Shown: positions 10,142 to 19,310, counted from the first letter of the stretch. The stretch is DNA of 64,000 bases from Paracoccus marinus (GCF_007018965.1 NZ_VJYZ01000004.1:1-64000); one strand, 5' to 3'. Made by a program: numbers and translations. Notes: generated by a model from the letters alone, not told the origin.

Positions 10142-10247
10142 GCGGGCGCGGTCCCGGCGACGGAACGCCGCCCCCGCCTGCCGCGTTCGCTGCCGGATCG
10201 CGCCCGCTGCTATCCCCACCTGCCCCGCCCGTTTCCAAGAGGTCATC

Positions 10248-10880
10248 ATGCGTATTCTTCAGGTCGTGGCGGGGGTGCTGTTCGGGGTCGTGGTGTTCCT
10301 TGGCCTCGACTACATCCTGCCGTCGCGCAACACCGTGCGGATCATCGACGTGTCGAACCGGCTGACGAACGTGGGCGCGAACGCGATCTTCTACGCCTCG
10401 CGCGAGACCGGGACGGTCGAGACGGCGGACGGGCGGCGCGACGTGCGCTTCATCTCGACCGTGCGGCCGGGCGGCAAGCCCTTCGTCTATCGCAACGAGG
10501 ATACCGGCCTGATCTGGCCGCCCTACTTCAAATACGACAGCTCGAACCTGCACGCGATCGCGGCCGACCAGGTCTCGACCGCCGCCAACCCCACGTGGGT
10601 CAGCGTGACGGCCTATGGCTGGCGCATCCCGTGGTGGTCGGTTTATCCGAACGCGGTGGGCGTGCAGCCGGTCGCGGGGCCGGACGACCGGCCGCTGAAC
10701 TGGCCGGCGCTCGTCGTCCTGGGCGTCATGGCGGCGGTGCTGGCGGTCATCTGGCGGGCGTGGAACAGCTATCTGGACCGCCGTCACGCGCGACGGGACG
10801 AACGCCGGCTGGCGCGGGACTATGCCGGGCCAGCCGGCACGTCCGGCCTGCGGCGCTGGTGGTCGAACGCGCGGCGCTGA
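10248..10880 (+). CDS. DUF1523 family membrane-anchored protein
   Basis: 210 residues. There is an N-terminal membrane segment (residues 4-22), an extracytoplasmic domain with PSRNTVRIIDVSNRL and TGLIWPPYFKYDSSNLHA, and a second membrane segment near residues 150-172, followed by a basic, Arg-rich tail. This layout matches DUF1523, found mainly in Rhodobacterales; its function is unknown. Two aromatic clusters (WVSVTAYGWRIPWWS) precede the second helix. It sits alone between slyX and the convergent EcsC gene. Confidence 0.82.
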   Translation: MRILQVVAGVLFGVVVFLGLDYILPSRNTVRIIDVSNRLTNVGANAIFYASRETGTVETADGRRDVRFISTVRPGGKPFVYRNEDTGLIWPPYFKYDSSNLHAIAADQVSTAANPTWVSVTAYGWRIPWWSVYPNAVGVQPVAGPDDRPLNWPALVVLGVMAAVLAVIWRAWNSYLDRRHARRDERRLARDYAGPAGTSGLRRWWSNARR

Positions 10881-10926
10881 CAAGGCGCCGCGATTCCGCC
10901 CCCCGTCCCGGCCCCGCCCCGATCCC

Positions 10927-11736
10927 TCAGCGCGCGGGGCGTGCCGGGCGCTTGTCGCGCAGCTCGTCGATCCGAAGCTGCAGCGCCTCGACCAGCGCCT
11001 CGCGCGGCAGGCCGCTTTCGCGCGACAGCCGCAGCAGCCCGAACTGGACGCGGGCGAGTTCCTGGTAGTAACGCGCGAAAGTATAGTTGATCGACGCCCC
11101 CGCCAGCGCGCCGAACACCGGCGTCGCCTGCGCGGCGAGCTTTTGCCCCAGCACCGCCGACAGGCGCGGCGCGACGCGGGCGATCAGCCCCTGCAGCGTC
11201 TGCCCCGTGATCGACAGCTTCGCGGCCAGCAGGCCAAGGTCGGTGCCGTCGTCGGCAGCCATAGGCCCCGCGGCAGCGAATACCCGCAGCGCGTCCATGC
11301 GCGTGTCCTCGCTGTCGGGGTCGAAGCCGTGTTCGGCCGCGATGTCGAGGATGCCGCGCAGAAGCATCGTGATCGTCACCGGCATCTCGATCATTGCGCC
11401 CGGCAGGCCGCCAAAGCCGCCCGCCGCCCCCGACACGGTCGAGGCGAGGCGGTTGAACCAGTCGCCCCGGTCGCGCACCACGCGCCGCGTCCGCCCGGCG
11501 GCATCTACCGCGCGGGTCAGCGCCGACAGCGTCAGCCGGTCCAGCCGCTTGCGGGCAAAGCCCGGCAGGCGGTCTAGCACGATCTCGGCGCTGCCGCCGA
11601 TCGCCGACAGGATGTCCATCCCCAGCCCGCCCGCGTCCACGTAGCGCCGCGCGAGGCGGTCGATCTCGATATGGACGGTGGGGTCGTTGATCGGCGGCAG
11701 GACGGCCTGCCGGCTGGGAAGGTCGGGGGAGGTCAT
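10927..11736 (-). CDS. EcsC family protein
   Basis: 269 residues. It has the EcsC-like layout: a hydrophobic, Gly-rich helical segment (GAAGGFGGLPGAMIEMPVTI, near residues 85-105), then LLRGILDIAAEHGFDP and a C-terminal SINYTFARYYQELARVQFGLLRL. EcsC proteins are membrane-associated and poorly characterised; in Bacillus the gene accompanies the EcsAB ABC transporter, but no ABC genes are nearby here. The start at 11736 has AAGGAG 8 nt upstream. The GNAT gene lies 53 nt upstream on the same strand, so they may be co-transcribed. Confidence 0.85.
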   Translation of the reverse strand: MTSPDLPSRQAVLPPINDPTVHIEIDRLARRYVDAGGLGMDILSAIGGSAEIVLDRLPGFARKRLDRLTLSALTRAVDAAGRTRRVVRDRGDWFNRLASTVSGAAGGFGGLPGAMIEMPVTITMLLRGILDIAAEHGFDPDSEDTRMDALRVFAAAGPMAADDGTDLGLLAAKLSITGQTLQGLIARVAPRLSAVLGQKLAAQATPVFGALAGASINYTFARYYQELARVQFGLLRLSRESGLPREALVEALQLRIDELRDKRPARPAR

Positions 11737-11789
11737 GGTGCGGGCTCCTTCATGGGCGGCGGGGATGAGCGGCGGGGTCCGCGGTGTCG

Positions 11790-12365
11790 TCAGTGCTGGT
11801 TCGGCGCCTCGACCTCGATGCAGGCCTGCCGCAGATCGACGGATGCCTCGATTTCGGCCAGCGCGGCGCGAACGTCGGGCGAATCCTCTCGCAGGACGTC
11901 GCCGCGCACACCAACCCACGCCCCGGAAACGAGTTCCAGCCCCAGCACCCGGTCGGGATTGGTGGGCGGCGGCATCACAACGCCATCAAGCCGGGCAAAA
12001 CCGAAGCGGCCGTAATAGGGCGCGTCGCCCACCAGCATGACCCGCGCCCACCCCATCTCGCCCGCGCGGGCCAGGCTTTCGCGCATCAGAAACGCGCCCA
12101 GCCCCTCGCCCTGCGCGGTCGGATGCACGGCGACCGGACCCAGCAGCAGCACGGGCCGCTCGCCGACCCGGACTGGCCAGTAGCGGATCGCGGCCACCAC
12201 CGCGTCGGTTTCGTCGCGCAGGCACAGGCACAGGGGCGCGACCTTGGGCACGCCGTCGCGCAGGCGATAGCTGCTCAGCGCCGTGCGGCCGGGCGCGAAG
12301 CACAGGTCCATCAGGGCCTCGATCTCGGGCGTATCGTCGTCCGTTTCCGGGCAAAGCTCGTACAT
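11790..12365 (-). CDS. GNAT family N-acetyltransferase (YhbS-like)
   Basis: 191 residues with a full GNAT core: VLLLGPVAVHPTAQGEGLGAFLMRESL holds the acetyl-CoA pyrophosphate-binding motif (QGEGLG), and ARVMLVGDAPYYGRFGF is typical of the YhbS/predicted acetyltransferase subgroup. It would transfer acetyl from acetyl-CoA to an unknown amine. It is divergent from the flavin reductase gene across a 149-nt gap and leads into EcsC downstream. Confidence 0.85.
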   Translation of the reverse strand: MYELCPETDDDTPEIEALMDLCFAPGRTALSSYRLRDGVPKVAPLCLCLRDETDAVVAAIRYWPVRVGERPVLLLGPVAVHPTAQGEGLGAFLMRESLARAGEMGWARVMLVGDAPYYGRFGFARLDGVVMPPPTNPDRVLGLELVSGAWVGVRGDVLREDSPDVRAALAEIEASVDLRQACIEVEAPNQH

Positions 12366-12514
12366 CGCCCCTCTTTCCTCGGGTCGGGGGGGTGGTTAGC
12401 ACCCGCGGCATCCGGTTTGAACGGGAAAAATCCGCCAGACCGCGATGGGGCAGGTTGTTGCCGGACCGATGCCCGGCCATCATGGGCGCCGGATCACGAA
12501 CGCGGGGCGGAAAG

Positions 12515-13117
12515 ATGTTCTATCGACCGGAAAACGGCCACGGCCTGCCGCACGACCCGTGGAACGCGATCGTGGCGCCCCGCCCGATCGGCTGGATCTC
12601 GACCCGTGGAACGCAGGGCGACAACCTTGCGCCCTATTCGTTCTTCAACGCCACCGCCTATGTCCCGCCGCAGGTGATGTTCGCCTCGACCGGGGCGAAG
12701 GCCGACCGCGACGGCACCAAGGACAGCGTGGCGCAGATCGCGGAATCGCGCGTCTTCTGCGTCAACATCGCGGACTTCGCGATGAAGGACGAGATGAACG
12801 CCTCGACCGCCGTTCACGCCGCCGGTATCAGCGAGTTCCAGGCGGCGGGCATCGCGTCGGCCGAATGCGACAGCATCGACTGCCCGCGCGTGGCGGGCGC
12901 GCCCGCGTCGCTGGAATGCCGGGCGACCCGCGTCATGCGGCTTGCGGGCGAGGCGAACTGGATGGTGCTGGGCGTCGTCACGGGCATCCACATCCGCGAC
13001 GACTGCATCAACGCGGACGGTGCGTTCGACCTGCGCGCGACCGGCTGGCTTGCGCGCATGGGCTATCGCGGCGATTACGCCCGCGTGACCGAAACATTCG
13101 AGATGATCCGCCCATGA
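12515..13117 (+). CDS. Flavin reductase-like domain protein
   Basis: 200 residues. The FMN-binding split-barrel fold is indicated by [15 protein letters not shown] near residue 20, then [20 protein letters not shown], and a later strand pair around LGVVTGIHI. Proteins of this family bind FMN and either reduce flavins with NAD(P)H or act as small flavoproteins; the substrate is unknown. The start at 12515 follows a G-rich Shine-Dalgarno region. The stop overlaps the apt start as ATGA, so the two are translationally coupled. Confidence 0.88.
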   Translation: MFYRPENGHGLPHDPWNAIVAPRPIGWISTRGTQGDNLAPYSFFNATAYVPPQVMFASTGAKADRDGTKDSVAQIAESRVFCVNIADFAMKDEMNASTAVHAAGISEFQAAGIASAECDSIDCPRVAGAPASLECRATRVMRLAGEANWMVLGVVTGIHIRDDCINADGAFDLRATGWLARMGYRGDYARVTETFEMIRP

Positions 13118-13668
13118 GCGTCGCCCCCCGCCCCGTCCAGAAGACGGTCAAGGACTATATCCGCAGCATCCCCGACTTTCCCCATCCGGGGATCGTGTTC
13201 CGCGACGTGACGACGCTGTTCGCCGACGCGCGCGGCTTCCGCATGGCGGTGGACCAGCTGCTCGCGCCCTATGCCGGGATGCGGATCGACAAGGTCGTGG
13301 GGCTCGAGGCGCGGGGCTTCATCCTGGGGGGCGCGGTGGCGCACCAGCTGTCCACCGGGTTCGTGCCGATCCGCAAGGCGGGCAAGCTGCCGGGCGGCGT
13401 GGTGAGCCAGGCCTACGTGCTGGAATACGGCGAGGCGGTGATGGAGATCCACGACGACGCGCTGTCGCCGGGCGAGCGGGTGCTGATCGTGGACGACCTG
13501 CTGGCCACCGGCGGCACGGCCGAGGCGAGCATCAGCCTGTGCAAGCGCCTGGGCGCCGAGGTCGTGGGCACGGCCTTCGTGGTGGACCTGCCGGAACTCG
13601 GCGGCCGCCGCCTGCTGGAAGCGGCGGGGGTCGATGTCCACGTGCTGTGCGAGTTCGAGGGGGCATAG
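13114..13668 (+). CDS. apt: Adenine phosphoribosyltransferase
   Basis: 184 residues, the normal length. It shows [20 protein letters not shown] at the N-terminus, [11 protein letters not shown], and the PRPP-binding motif [14 protein letters not shown] near residue 125. It salvages adenine to AMP with PRPP in the cytosol. The ATG overlaps the flavin reductase stop (ATGA). Downstream the base composition drops abruptly into the low-G+C patch. Confidence 0.95.
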   Translation: MSVAPRPVQKTVKDYIRSIPDFPHPGIVFRDVTTLFADARGFRMAVDQLLAPYAGMRIDKVVGLEARGFILGGAVAHQLSTGFVPIRKAGKLPGGVVSQAYVLEYGEAVMEIHDDALSPGERVLIVDDLLATGGTAEASISLCKRLGAEVVGTAFVVDLPELGGRRLLEAAGVDVHVLCEFEGA

Positions 13669-13728
13669 GAAGGAACGCGAGCGTAAACTGCTAGCTGCGC
13701 GGCGGCAGTCACTGTCATCAATACCCTC

Positions 13729-14085
13729 CTACTTAATGGGCAAGAATCCAGTTAACGGGGTGCCACCATGTTCAATCAGCATATCTTTCGGTGGCTTAAT
13801 TAGACCCGGACCAAAATAGCTAAGCTGAGCGTAGTCTGGATTTACAGCTAACCAGCACGTCATATACTCTCGTGACTGCCCCTCGTTGAACACGTCACAC
13901 GATACCGCACTATGTCGGAGTTTATCTATGTGCCGTTGCGGGACTGAGCTAGGTGGATTTGCCTTCAAAGCGAGATAGACAGGGTCGTTTTCCGGCGCAG
14001 GGCCGCAGGTCACCAATCCTGAAATCGCGAATGCGCTAAATACCGCTCTCGTACCGATTGCAGAGCGAGACTTTATCGTAGGCAT
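13729..14085 (-). CDS. Low-G+C small exported protein, possible lipoprotein
   Basis: 118 residues, family not recognised. The N-terminus has basic residues, a hydrophobic stretch (AVFSAFAISGLVT), and a Cys at about residue 27 that could act as a weak lipobox, although Thr at -1 is unusual. The mature part has three more Cys, including SCDVFN and TCWLAV, consistent with a disulfide-bonded periplasmic domain. TAAGGA stands 6 nt before the ATG, which supports a real gene. G+C is near 50% in a 70% background, a sign of acquisition. It lies between apt (convergent) and the PACE gene (same strand, transcribed away from it). Confidence 0.65.
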   Translation of the reverse strand: MPTIKSRSAIGTRAVFSAFAISGLVTCGPAPENDPVYLALKANPPSSVPQRHIDKLRHSAVSCDVFNEGQSREYMTCWLAVNPDYAQLSYFGPGLIKPPKDMLIEHGGTPLTGFLPIK

Positions 14086-14113
14086 CTGTTGTCCTTATGA
14101 GTGCACGCGCCCG

Positions 14114-14563
14114 TCACGCCAGCCCCCGCGCGCGCGCCTCCGGCGGCGGAAAGACGCGGTCGTAGGCCCAGTTGAAGGCGTAGCCGTAGCAGACGTAGAA
14201 CGCCGCGATGGCCGCGTCGAACAGGAACGCCTGCCACAGCGACACGTCGAGCATCCACGCGACGAATGGCAGCAGGATGACCAGCAGCCCCGCCTCGAAC
14301 AGGACGGCGTGGAGCGCGCGGATCGGGTGAGTCTTGAGCGTGCTGCCGCGCAGGCGCAGCATCGCCCGGTCGAACATCCAGTTGTAGGCATAGTTCCACA
14401 GCGTCGCGACCACCGACGACACGATGCCGATCACGCCCAGGGCGTGGACGTCGAAGCCGGTCAGAAGAGTCGCGCCGCCGATCATCAGGATCAGGCCGAA
14501 GATCTCGAACAGGATCGCGTGGCGGATGCGGTCGGGGGTGGTGCGCATGGGAATGTCCGTCAT
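14114..14563 (-). CDS. PACE family (chlorhexidine-efflux type) transporter
   Basis: 149 residues with four membrane helices arranged as two similar halves. Each half has a helix beginning HA(I/V)LFE and ends in the FNWAYDR/YNWMFDR pattern of the bacterial transmembrane pair domain. That is the hallmark of PACE transporters, proton-coupled exporters of cationic biocides such as chlorhexidine, in the inner membrane. The conserved Glu in helix 1 (HAILFEIFG) is present. Start chosen at ATG 14563; ATG 14548 is an alternative. Two inverted repeats lie upstream, within 65 nt of the start. Confidence 0.88.
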   Translation of the reverse strand: MTDIPMRTTPDRIRHAILFEIFGLILMIGGATLLTGFDVHALGVIGIVSSVVATLWNYAYNWMFDRAMLRLRGSTLKTHPIRALHAVLFEAGLLVILLPFVAWMLDVSLWQAFLFDAAIAAFYVCYGYAFNWAYDRVFPPPEARARGLA

Positions 14564-14585
14564 GGCGGGCCGTCCCGATCGCTGC

Positions 14586-14598
14586 ACCCATGATGGGT
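14586..14598. promoter_or_regulatory. Perfect 6-1-6 palindrome upstream of the PACE gene
   Basis: ACCCAT-G-ATGGGT, centred about 29 nt before the PACE start codon. The position suits a repressor or activator operator, though no regulator gene is adjacent. Function is inferred from symmetry and position only. Confidence 0.4.
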
Positions 14599-14607
14599 AA
14601 AGGTCGT

Positions 14608-14624
14608 CCTTTCGCCGCGAAAGG
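14608..14624. promoter_or_regulatory. Second inverted repeat upstream of the PACE gene
   Basis: CCTTTCG-CCG-CGAAAGG, a perfect 7-bp arm pair 9 nt beyond the first palindrome. It lies 29 nt after the FAD-oxidase stop on the minus strand, so it could also be a terminator stem, but no T tract follows. Confidence 0.35.
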
Positions 14625-14653
14625 TAGTCAGCGCGGTGCCCGGCCGCAAGCCC

Positions 14654-16072
14654 TCAGCCCAGCACCGCGCCCGGGTTCATGATCCCCATGGGGTCCAGCG
14701 CGGCCTTGATCGCCCGCATCGCCGCAAGCTTGCCCGGATCGCCCCAGCGGGCGAGGTCCGCGACCTTCATCCGCCCGACCCCGTGCTCGGCCGAGAACGA
14801 TCCGCCGCGCGCCACGACCATCTCGTGCACAGCCTCCTGAACGGGGCCGCGCAGGACGTCGTAGTCGTCGCGGGTGCGCCCTGCGGCCGGGAACAGGTTG
14901 TAGTGCAGGTTCCCGTCGCCCAGATGGCCGAAGCAGTTGATCCGCATGTCGCCCATCCGCGCCAGCATCGCCCCCGCATCGTCGATGAAGCGGGCGATTT
15001 CCGACAGCGGCAGGCTGATGTCGTGGCTGACGATCGCGCCGATGGCCCGGTTCGCCTCGGGCAGATGTTCGCGCAGGGACCACATCTCGGCCGCCTGCGC
15101 GCCCGACTGCGCGACCGCGCCGTCGGTGACGAGGCCCGCGTCCATCGCATCGGCCAGCAGCCCGTCCAGCGCCGCCGCCGCCGGCAGTCCGACCGGCAGG
15201 GACAGTTCGACCAGCACCGACCAGCGCGCGCCCGGCAGCGGCTGGCGCACCTGCGGCAGCACCTCGGCCATGAAGGCAAGCCCCTGCCCCGAGATCAGCT
15301 CGAACGCGGTGACGTTGCCCGCGAGCCGCGCGTTCGCCACGCCCAGCAGCGCCAGCGCGGCGGCGGGGGACGGCACCTCAAGCATCGCGGTCGCCACCTC
15401 GGCGGGCAGCGGCGCCAGACGCAGCGAGGCGGCGGTGATGACGCCCAGCGTCCCTTCGGCCCCGATCAGCAGGTCGCGGATGTCGTAGCCGGTGTTGTCC
15501 TTGCGCAGGCGCTTGAGGTCGCGGATCACGCTTCCGTCGGGCAGCACCGCCTCGATCCCCAGGCACAGCGCCCGCGCGTTCCCCCAGCGCAGCACCGCGA
15601 CCCCGCCCGCGTTCGCGCCAAGGATCCCCCCCATCTGCGCCGTACCCTGGCTTGCCAGCGCCAGCGGGAACAGCCGCCCGGCGGCGTTCGCCGCATCGCG
15701 CACCTGCTGCAGCGTCGCGCCCGCCTCGGCCACCAGCACGTCCTCGTCGGGCCAGACGGCGCGGATCGCCGCCATGCGCTCCAGAGACAGGATCAGCGGC
15801 AGCGGTAGCGGCAGGGGGCCGGCGGGCAAGACCGAGCCGGCGACCAGCCCGGTGCCGCCGCCGCGCGGGACGATCCCCACTCGGGCGGCGTTGCAGGCCC
15901 GCACGACCGCCGCGACCTCGTCCAGGTTGCGCGGCGCGGCCACCATCCGCCCGGTGCCGGCATAGCGCCCGCGCGGCTCGTCCAGGTGACGCGGCTCGGC
16001 CGCGCGCAGCACGCCCGGGGGCAGCGCCGCCGAAAGACGGTCGTCCGCATCGTTGAGCATCGGCCGCCCCAT
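14654..16072 (-). CDS. FAD-binding oxidase, GlcD/D-2-hydroxyacid dehydrogenase type
   Basis: 472 residues. The N-terminal PCMH-type FAD domain has VGIVPRGGGTGLVAGS near residue 65 and GTAQMGGILGANAGGVAVLRWG near residue 140. The C-terminal FAD-oxidase domain ends with INCFGHLGDGNLHYN and the EHGVGRMK metal-site motif. Such enzymes oxidise D-2-hydroxyacids (glycolate, D-lactate, 2-hydroxyglutarate) and pass electrons to a carrier; the substrate cannot be read from the sequence. A Pro-Leu repeat (PLPLPLP) sits near residue 88. It is the last gene of thrC-M16-GNAT-FAD. ATG 16060 is an alternative start with a better Shine-Dalgarno sequence. Confidence 0.88.
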   Translation of the reverse strand: MGRPMLNDADDRLSAALPPGVLRAAEPRHLDEPRGRYAGTGRMVAAPRNLDEVAAVVRACNAARVGIVPRGGGTGLVAGSVLPAGPLPLPLPLILSLERMAAIRAVWPDEDVLVAEAGATLQQVRDAANAAGRLFPLALASQGTAQMGGILGANAGGVAVLRWGNARALCLGIEAVLPDGSVIRDLKRLRKDNTGYDIRDLLIGAEGTLGVITAASLRLAPLPAEVATAMLEVPSPAAALALLGVANARLAGNVTAFELISGQGLAFMAEVLPQVRQPLPGARWSVLVELSLPVGLPAAAALDGLLADAMDAGLVTDGAVAQSGAQAAEMWSLREHLPEANRAIGAIVSHDISLPLSEIARFIDDAGAMLARMGDMRINCFGHLGDGNLHYNLFPAAGRTRDDYDVLRGPVQEAVHEMVVARGGSFSAEHGVGRMKVADLARWGDPGKLAAMRAIKAALDPMGIMNPGAVLG

Positions 16073-16075
16073 CCG

Positions 16076-16657
16076 TCAGCCCGCGCCGGTGCGGCCGCGC
16101 CGGTCGTTCCGCAGGATCGAATACAGGACGTGGTTGCGCCAGCGCCCGTGGATCTGAAGATAGCTCTGAGCCACGCCCTCGTACTTGAAGCCCGATTTTT
16201 CCAGCACCCCGCGCGAGGCGACGTTCTCGGGCAGGCAGGCGGCCTCGATCCGGCTCAGTTCCATCGTGTCGAAGGCGTGCGCGACGACCGCCCCGATCGC
16301 CTCGCCCATATAGCCCTGCCGCGCGAAGGGTGCGCCGATCCAGTAGCCCAGCGTGCCGGTCTGCGCCGGGCCCCGGCGGATGTTGTCAAGCGTGATCGCG
16401 CCCACCAGCACCCCGTCGTGGCGCACCATGAAAAGCGGCAGCGAGGTCTGCCCCCGCGTCGCCCGCTGCGCCCAGTAGACCCGGTTCGTGAAGGACTTGC
16501 GGGTCAGGTGGTCGTGGTGCCAGACGGGTTCCCATGGCGTCAGGAAGGCGCGGCTTTCGTCGCGCAGCGCGGTCCAGGCGGCAAAGTCGCCATGTGCCGG
16601 CAGCCGCAGCACCATGCGTTGGGTGACCAGACGCGGTGCGCGGCGCAGCAGGAACAT
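16076..16657 (-). CDS. GNAT acetyltransferase, RimJ/RimL type
   Basis: 193 residues. The RimJ/L-type GNAT pattern is clear: RMVLRLPAHGDFAAW at the N-terminus, GTLGYWIGAPFARQGYMGEA with the acetyl-CoA motif, then LENVASRGVLEKSGFKYEG. RimJ acetylates the N-terminus of ribosomal protein S5; the target here is not certain. Its start shares one base with the stop of the M16 peptidase gene (TGATG), and its stop lies 4 nt from the FAD oxidase start, so all three are coupled. Confidence 0.88.
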   Translation of the reverse strand: MFLLRRAPRLVTQRMVLRLPAHGDFAAWTALRDESRAFLTPWEPVWHHDHLTRKSFTNRVYWAQRATRGQTSLPLFMVRHDGVLVGAITLDNIRRGPAQTGTLGYWIGAPFARQGYMGEAIGAVVAHAFDTMELSRIEAACLPENVASRGVLEKSGFKYEGVAQSYLQIHGRWRNHVLYSILRNDRRGRTGAG

Positions 16658-17922
16658 CAGGCGGCGAGCCGCTCGGCCAGGATATCCAGCGCAGGCGCCT
16701 TGCGCACCGGCCCGTAAAGGGCAAGCGCGGGGCGCGCGGCGGCGATGGCGCGGGCGGCATGGTCGCGCACGTCGGCGGCTGTGACGGCGTCGATCCGCGC
16801 CGCGACCTCGGCCGGGTCCGGCACGCGGCCCCAGATGGCGAGCGACCGTGCCATCCGCTCGGCCTGCGACGACGGGCTTTCAAGGCCCATCAGCAGCCCG
16901 GCTTTCAGCTGCGCGCGGGCGCGCGCGACCTCGGCCTCGGACAGATCGTCGGCCGAGCGGCGCAGCTCGTCGATGGTCAGCTGGGCAAGATCCGCGACCT
17001 GGTCGCCGGACGTGCCCGCGTAGATCGTGGTCATCCCGGTGTCGTCGTGGAACCCCGACTGCGCGAAGATCGTGTAGCACAGCCCGCGTTCCTCGCGGAT
17101 CTTCTGGAACAGCCGCGACGACATTCCGCCGCCAAGCGCCGCGGTCCAGATCTGCGCGGGATAGAAGTCGGGCGAGCGGTAGCCCGGCCCCTCGAACCCC
17201 AGCGCGAAATGCGCCTGTTCCAGCCGCTTCACGCGGCGCGATTCCGCGCCCTGCCAGCGCGCCGCCTCACGCGTCGTGCCGATCACCGGTGCCAGGTGGC
17301 CGAAGATCTCGCCCGCCTGCGCCACGACGCGGTCGTGATCGACGGCGCCGGCGGCCGCCACGATCATCTGGCCGGGGCCGTAATGTTCGGCCACGAACCG
17401 CGACAGGTCGTCGCGCGCGAAGCCCGCGACCCGCTCGGCGGGACCAAGGATCGTGCGGCCCATCGGCTGGTCGGGATAGGCCGCTTCCTGCAGCCAGTCG
17501 AAGATCACGTCGTCGGGCGTGTCGAGCGACTGCCCGATCTCCTGCAGGATGACGCCGCGCTCGACCTCGATCTCGCGCGGGTCGAAGGTGGAGTTCAGAA
17601 GGATGTCGCCGATCACGTCCAGCGCCAGCGGTACGTCGGCCGACAGGACCCGCGCGTAATAGGCCGTCACGTCGCGCGAGGTATAGGCGTTGATGTAGCC
17701 GCCCACATCCTCGATCGTCTCGGCGATCTGCAGGGCCGTGCGGCGCGCGGTGCCCTTGAAGGCCATGTGCTCAAGAAAATGCGCGACGCCGTTCTGTTCG
17801 GGGCGCTCGTCGCGCCCGCCCGCGCCTACCCAGACGCCGATGCTGGCGGAATGAAGGCCGGGCATCGCCCGCGTGACCACGCGCAACCCGTTGGGAAGGG
17901 TGGTGATCCGAATGTCGCTCAA
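16657..17922 (-). CDS. M16 family zinc metallopeptidase (processing-peptidase-like)
   Basis: 421 residues. The inverted zinc motif HFLEH (HxxEH) is at about residue 48, within GVAHFLEHMAFKGT, and the third ligand Glu follows in EVERGVILQEIGQ near residue 125. It is close to alphaproteobacterial relatives of the mitochondrial processing peptidase beta subunit. It cleaves peptides and probably works in the cytosol or envelope; no signal peptide is visible. The frame begins at TTG 17922, which overlaps the thrC stop; the nearest internal ATG would delete the first conserved strand. Confidence 0.93.
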   Translation of the reverse strand: MSDIRITTLPNGLRVVTRAMPGLHSASIGVWVGAGGRDERPEQNGVAHFLEHMAFKGTARRTALQIAETIEDVGGYINAYTSRDVTAYYARVLSADVPLALDVIGDILLNSTFDPREIEVERGVILQEIGQSLDTPDDVIFDWLQEAAYPDQPMGRTILGPAERVAGFARDDLSRFVAEHYGPGQMIVAAAGAVDHDRVVAQAGEIFGHLAPVIGTTREAARWQGAESRRVKRLEQAHFALGFEGPGYRSPDFYPAQIWTAALGGGMSSRLFQKIREERGLCYTIFAQSGFHDDTGMTTIYAGTSGDQVADLAQLTIDELRRSADDLSEAEVARARAQLKAGLLMGLESPSSQAERMARSLAIWGRVPDPAEVAARIDAVTAADVRDHAARAIAAARPALALYGPVRKAPALDILAERLAA

Positions 17923-19310
17923 TCAACTCTCCGTTCAAGGATCAAGGACTTAAGCGCCTCGTTGTCGTTTTCAACCCGCGTCACCCGCTCGGGCAGGTCG
18001 AACAGCCCGGCCATGTGCGGCGGCAGGTCGGGGCGGATGCCGATCGCCTGTTCCACGGCGTCGGGGAACTTGGCCGGATGCGCGGTCGCCAGCGTGATCA
18101 TCGGCGTGCCGGGCTTCAGGTGGCGTTCGGCCACCGCGATCCCCACGGCGCTGTGCGGGCAGACGACCTCGCCGCTTTCGGCGCGGATGCGGGCGATGGT
18201 GGCCAGCGTCTCGGCCTCGGACACGCGGCCGGACTCGTACAGCTCGCGCAGGTGTTCCAGTGCCCCTTGGGCGATCCTGAACCCGCCCGAGGATTTCAGC
18301 TCGTCCATCAGCTGCGCGACCGCCGCGCCCTCGCCCCCGTGGGCGTAGAACAGCGCGCGTTCGAAGTTGGAACTGACCTGTATGTCCATCGACGGCGAGA
18401 TCGACGGCTGGACCCGCCCGACCCGGTATTCGCCAGAGGTGAGCGCGCGGTCCAGGATGTCGTTCTGGTTGGTGGCCACCACCAGCCGGTCGATGGGCAG
18501 GCCCATCTGGCGCGCGATGGTGCCCGCGAAGATGTCGCCGAAATTGCCGGTCGGCACGGTGAACCTGACGGGCCGCGCGGGCGACCCGAGGCTCGCGGCG
18601 GCGGTGAAGTAATAGACGACCTGCGCCAGCACCCGCGCCCAGTTGATGCTGTTGACGCCTGCAAGGCCCACGCGGTCGCGGAAGTCGTGGTCGTTGAACA
18701 AGTCCTTCAGCCGCGCCTGCGCGTCGTCGAAGGTGCCGTCGATGGCGAGCGCGTGGACGTTCGATTCCCCCGGCGTCGTCATCTGCCGGCGCTGCACCTC
18801 GCTGACGCGGCCGTGCGGATACAGGATGAACACGTCCACGTTGGGCAGGCCGCGAAACGCCTCGATCGCGGCCGACCCGGTGTCGCCCGAGGTCGCGCCG
18901 ACGATGGTGATGCGGCGATCCTCGCGCGACAGCGCGATCTGGAACAGCTGCCCGATCAGCTGCATCGCGAAGTCCTTGAACGCGAGCGTCGGGCCGTGGA
19001 ACAGTTCCAGCAGGAAGTGCCCGGGGCCAAGCTGGACCAGCGGCGCGCGGGCGGCGTGGCGGAAACCGGCATGGGCGCGGTCGATGGCGGCGCGCAGCTC
19101 GTCGTGGGAGAAACTTTCCGCGACGAAGGGCTGCATGACGCGGAAGGCCACCTCCTCGTAGGGCAGGCCGTCCAGCGCGGCGATCGCGGCCGCATCCATC
19201 TGCGGCACCCGCTCGGGCACGTACAGCCCGCCATCGCGCGCGAGCCCGGTCATCATCGCCTCGGCGAAGGAAAGGACGGGCGCGGCGCCGCGGGTCGAAA
19301 TGTAGCGCAT
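17919..19310 (-). CDS. thrC: Threonine synthase
   Basis: 463 residues, the longer type II form. It starts MRYISTRG with AGGAAC 6 nt upstream. PLP-lysine motif region: GPTLAFKDFAMQ near residue 110. Phosphate-binding loop: GATSGDTGSAAIEA. The enzyme converts O-phosphohomoserine to threonine with PLP. It heads a coupled series with the M16 peptidase, which is the usual linkage in Rhodobacterales. In-frame sequence before ATG 19310 is not family-like. Confidence 0.96.
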   Translation of the reverse strand: MRYISTRGAAPVLSFAEAMMTGLARDGGLYVPERVPQMDAAAIAALDGLPYEEVAFRVMQPFVAESFSHDELRAAIDRAHAGFRHAARAPLVQLGPGHFLLELFHGPTLAFKDFAMQLIGQLFQIALSREDRRITIVGATSGDTGSAAIEAFRGLPNVDVFILYPHGRVSEVQRRQMTTPGESNVHALAIDGTFDDAQARLKDLFNDHDFRDRVGLAGVNSINWARVLAQVVYYFTAAASLGSPARPVRFTVPTGNFGDIFAGTIARQMGLPIDRLVVATNQNDILDRALTSGEYRVGRVQPSISPSMDIQVSSNFERALFYAHGGEGAAVAQLMDELKSSGGFRIAQGALEHLRELYESGRVSEAETLATIARIRAESGEVVCPHSAVGIAVAERHLKPGTPMITLATAHPAKFPDAVEQAIGIRPDLPPHMAGLFDLPERVTRVENDNEALKSLILERRVD

